Origin: Chitinophagaceae bacterium
Lineage (GTDB): Bacteria > Bacteroidota > Bacteroidia > Chitinophagales > Chitinophagaceae
Direction of reading: 5' to 3'
Assembly: GCA_019454915.1 (NCBI GenBank)
Contig: JACFNM010000225.1
Coordinates: 1-6,821, forward strand
Length of the DNA: 6,821 nt
Shown here: positions 6,707-6,821 of the stretch, in pieces
Layout: each line of letters starts with the position of its first letter
Numbering within the stretch: position 1 is the stretch's first letter
Notes under the pieces: generated by a model
The model's database searches: none
Told to the model about the DNA's origin: nothing
The model's input: the letters and a program-made list of their open reading frames with translations, nothing else
Translations under genes and position numbers: made by a program

Positions 6707-6821
6707 AGATTCCCGAATGAACTGGTTCGTTTGATTGTTTTTGTACCAGCAGTCTTAGGACAATTAACAATTGATAAAAAAGAGTACCACGCGCTGTCTT
6801 TTTGTTTCATTTTCGAATTTT

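Noticed and set aside
6722..6804. Inverted repeats after lon: CTGGT/ACCAG (6722-6749), CAATT/AATTG (6761-6773) and an A-rich/T-rich pairing around 6776-6801
   Set aside because: The stems are short or nearly free of G-C pairs and have poor T-tracts, so none is a convincing terminator for lon.
1..6821. A new defence, mobile or secondary-metabolite system
   Set aside because: All coding sequences fall into common chromosomal families. There are no recombinase, nuclease-helicase or toxin-antitoxin genes, direct-repeat arrays or composition breaks.

Overview
The window looks like ordinary chromosomal DNA from a Bacteroidota bacterium, most likely a member of the Chitinophagaceae or a close relative. 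The evidence is indirect but consistent. Start codons mostly lack Shine-Dalgarno sequences, there are TAnnTTTG-type -7 promoter boxes, one gene encodes a Bacteroidota-style outer-membrane beta-barrel protein, and the Lon protease has an acidic N-terminal stretch. Base composition is moderate. I see no tRNA, rRNA, CRISPR array, insertion sequence, integrase, phage gene or toxin-antitoxin pair.

Layout. The left part is on the minus strand. It holds the 5' four fifths of a chromosomal parA/soj gene (1-626, cut by the window edge), preceded by a UPF0173-family metallo-beta-lactamase-fold hydrolase (722-1405). The 142-base gap at 1406-1547 separates these from a plus-strand group and carries a -7-like box for each direction. 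The plus strand then reads: a small NADPH-dependent FMN reductase (1548-2060), a membrane-anchored calcineurin-type metallophosphoesterase (2107-3354, 46 bases downstream and probably co-transcribed), a secreted outer-membrane beta-barrel protein (3555-4145) closed by a textbook intrinsic terminator (4169-4204), and a complete ATP-dependent Lon protease gene (4298-6706) with its own leader.

Function. The genes do not form one obvious pathway. ParA serves chromosome segregation, and parB would be expected just left of the window. Lon handles protein quality control. The reductase, hydrolase and phosphoesterase are broad-family enzymes whose substrates cannot be read from sequence. The strong terminator before lon suggests that lon is its own transcription unit.

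Gaps. The 200-base gap 3355-3554 holds a repeated AACGGT motif with competing hairpins and an ACATTT direct repeat. The lon leader (4205-4297) holds a bulged inverted repeat over a -7-like box. The last 115 bases (6707-6821) contain only weak inverted repeats and no gene or convincing terminator. I found no sign of a new defence or mobile system; the findings concern regulatory DNA and start-site choices.
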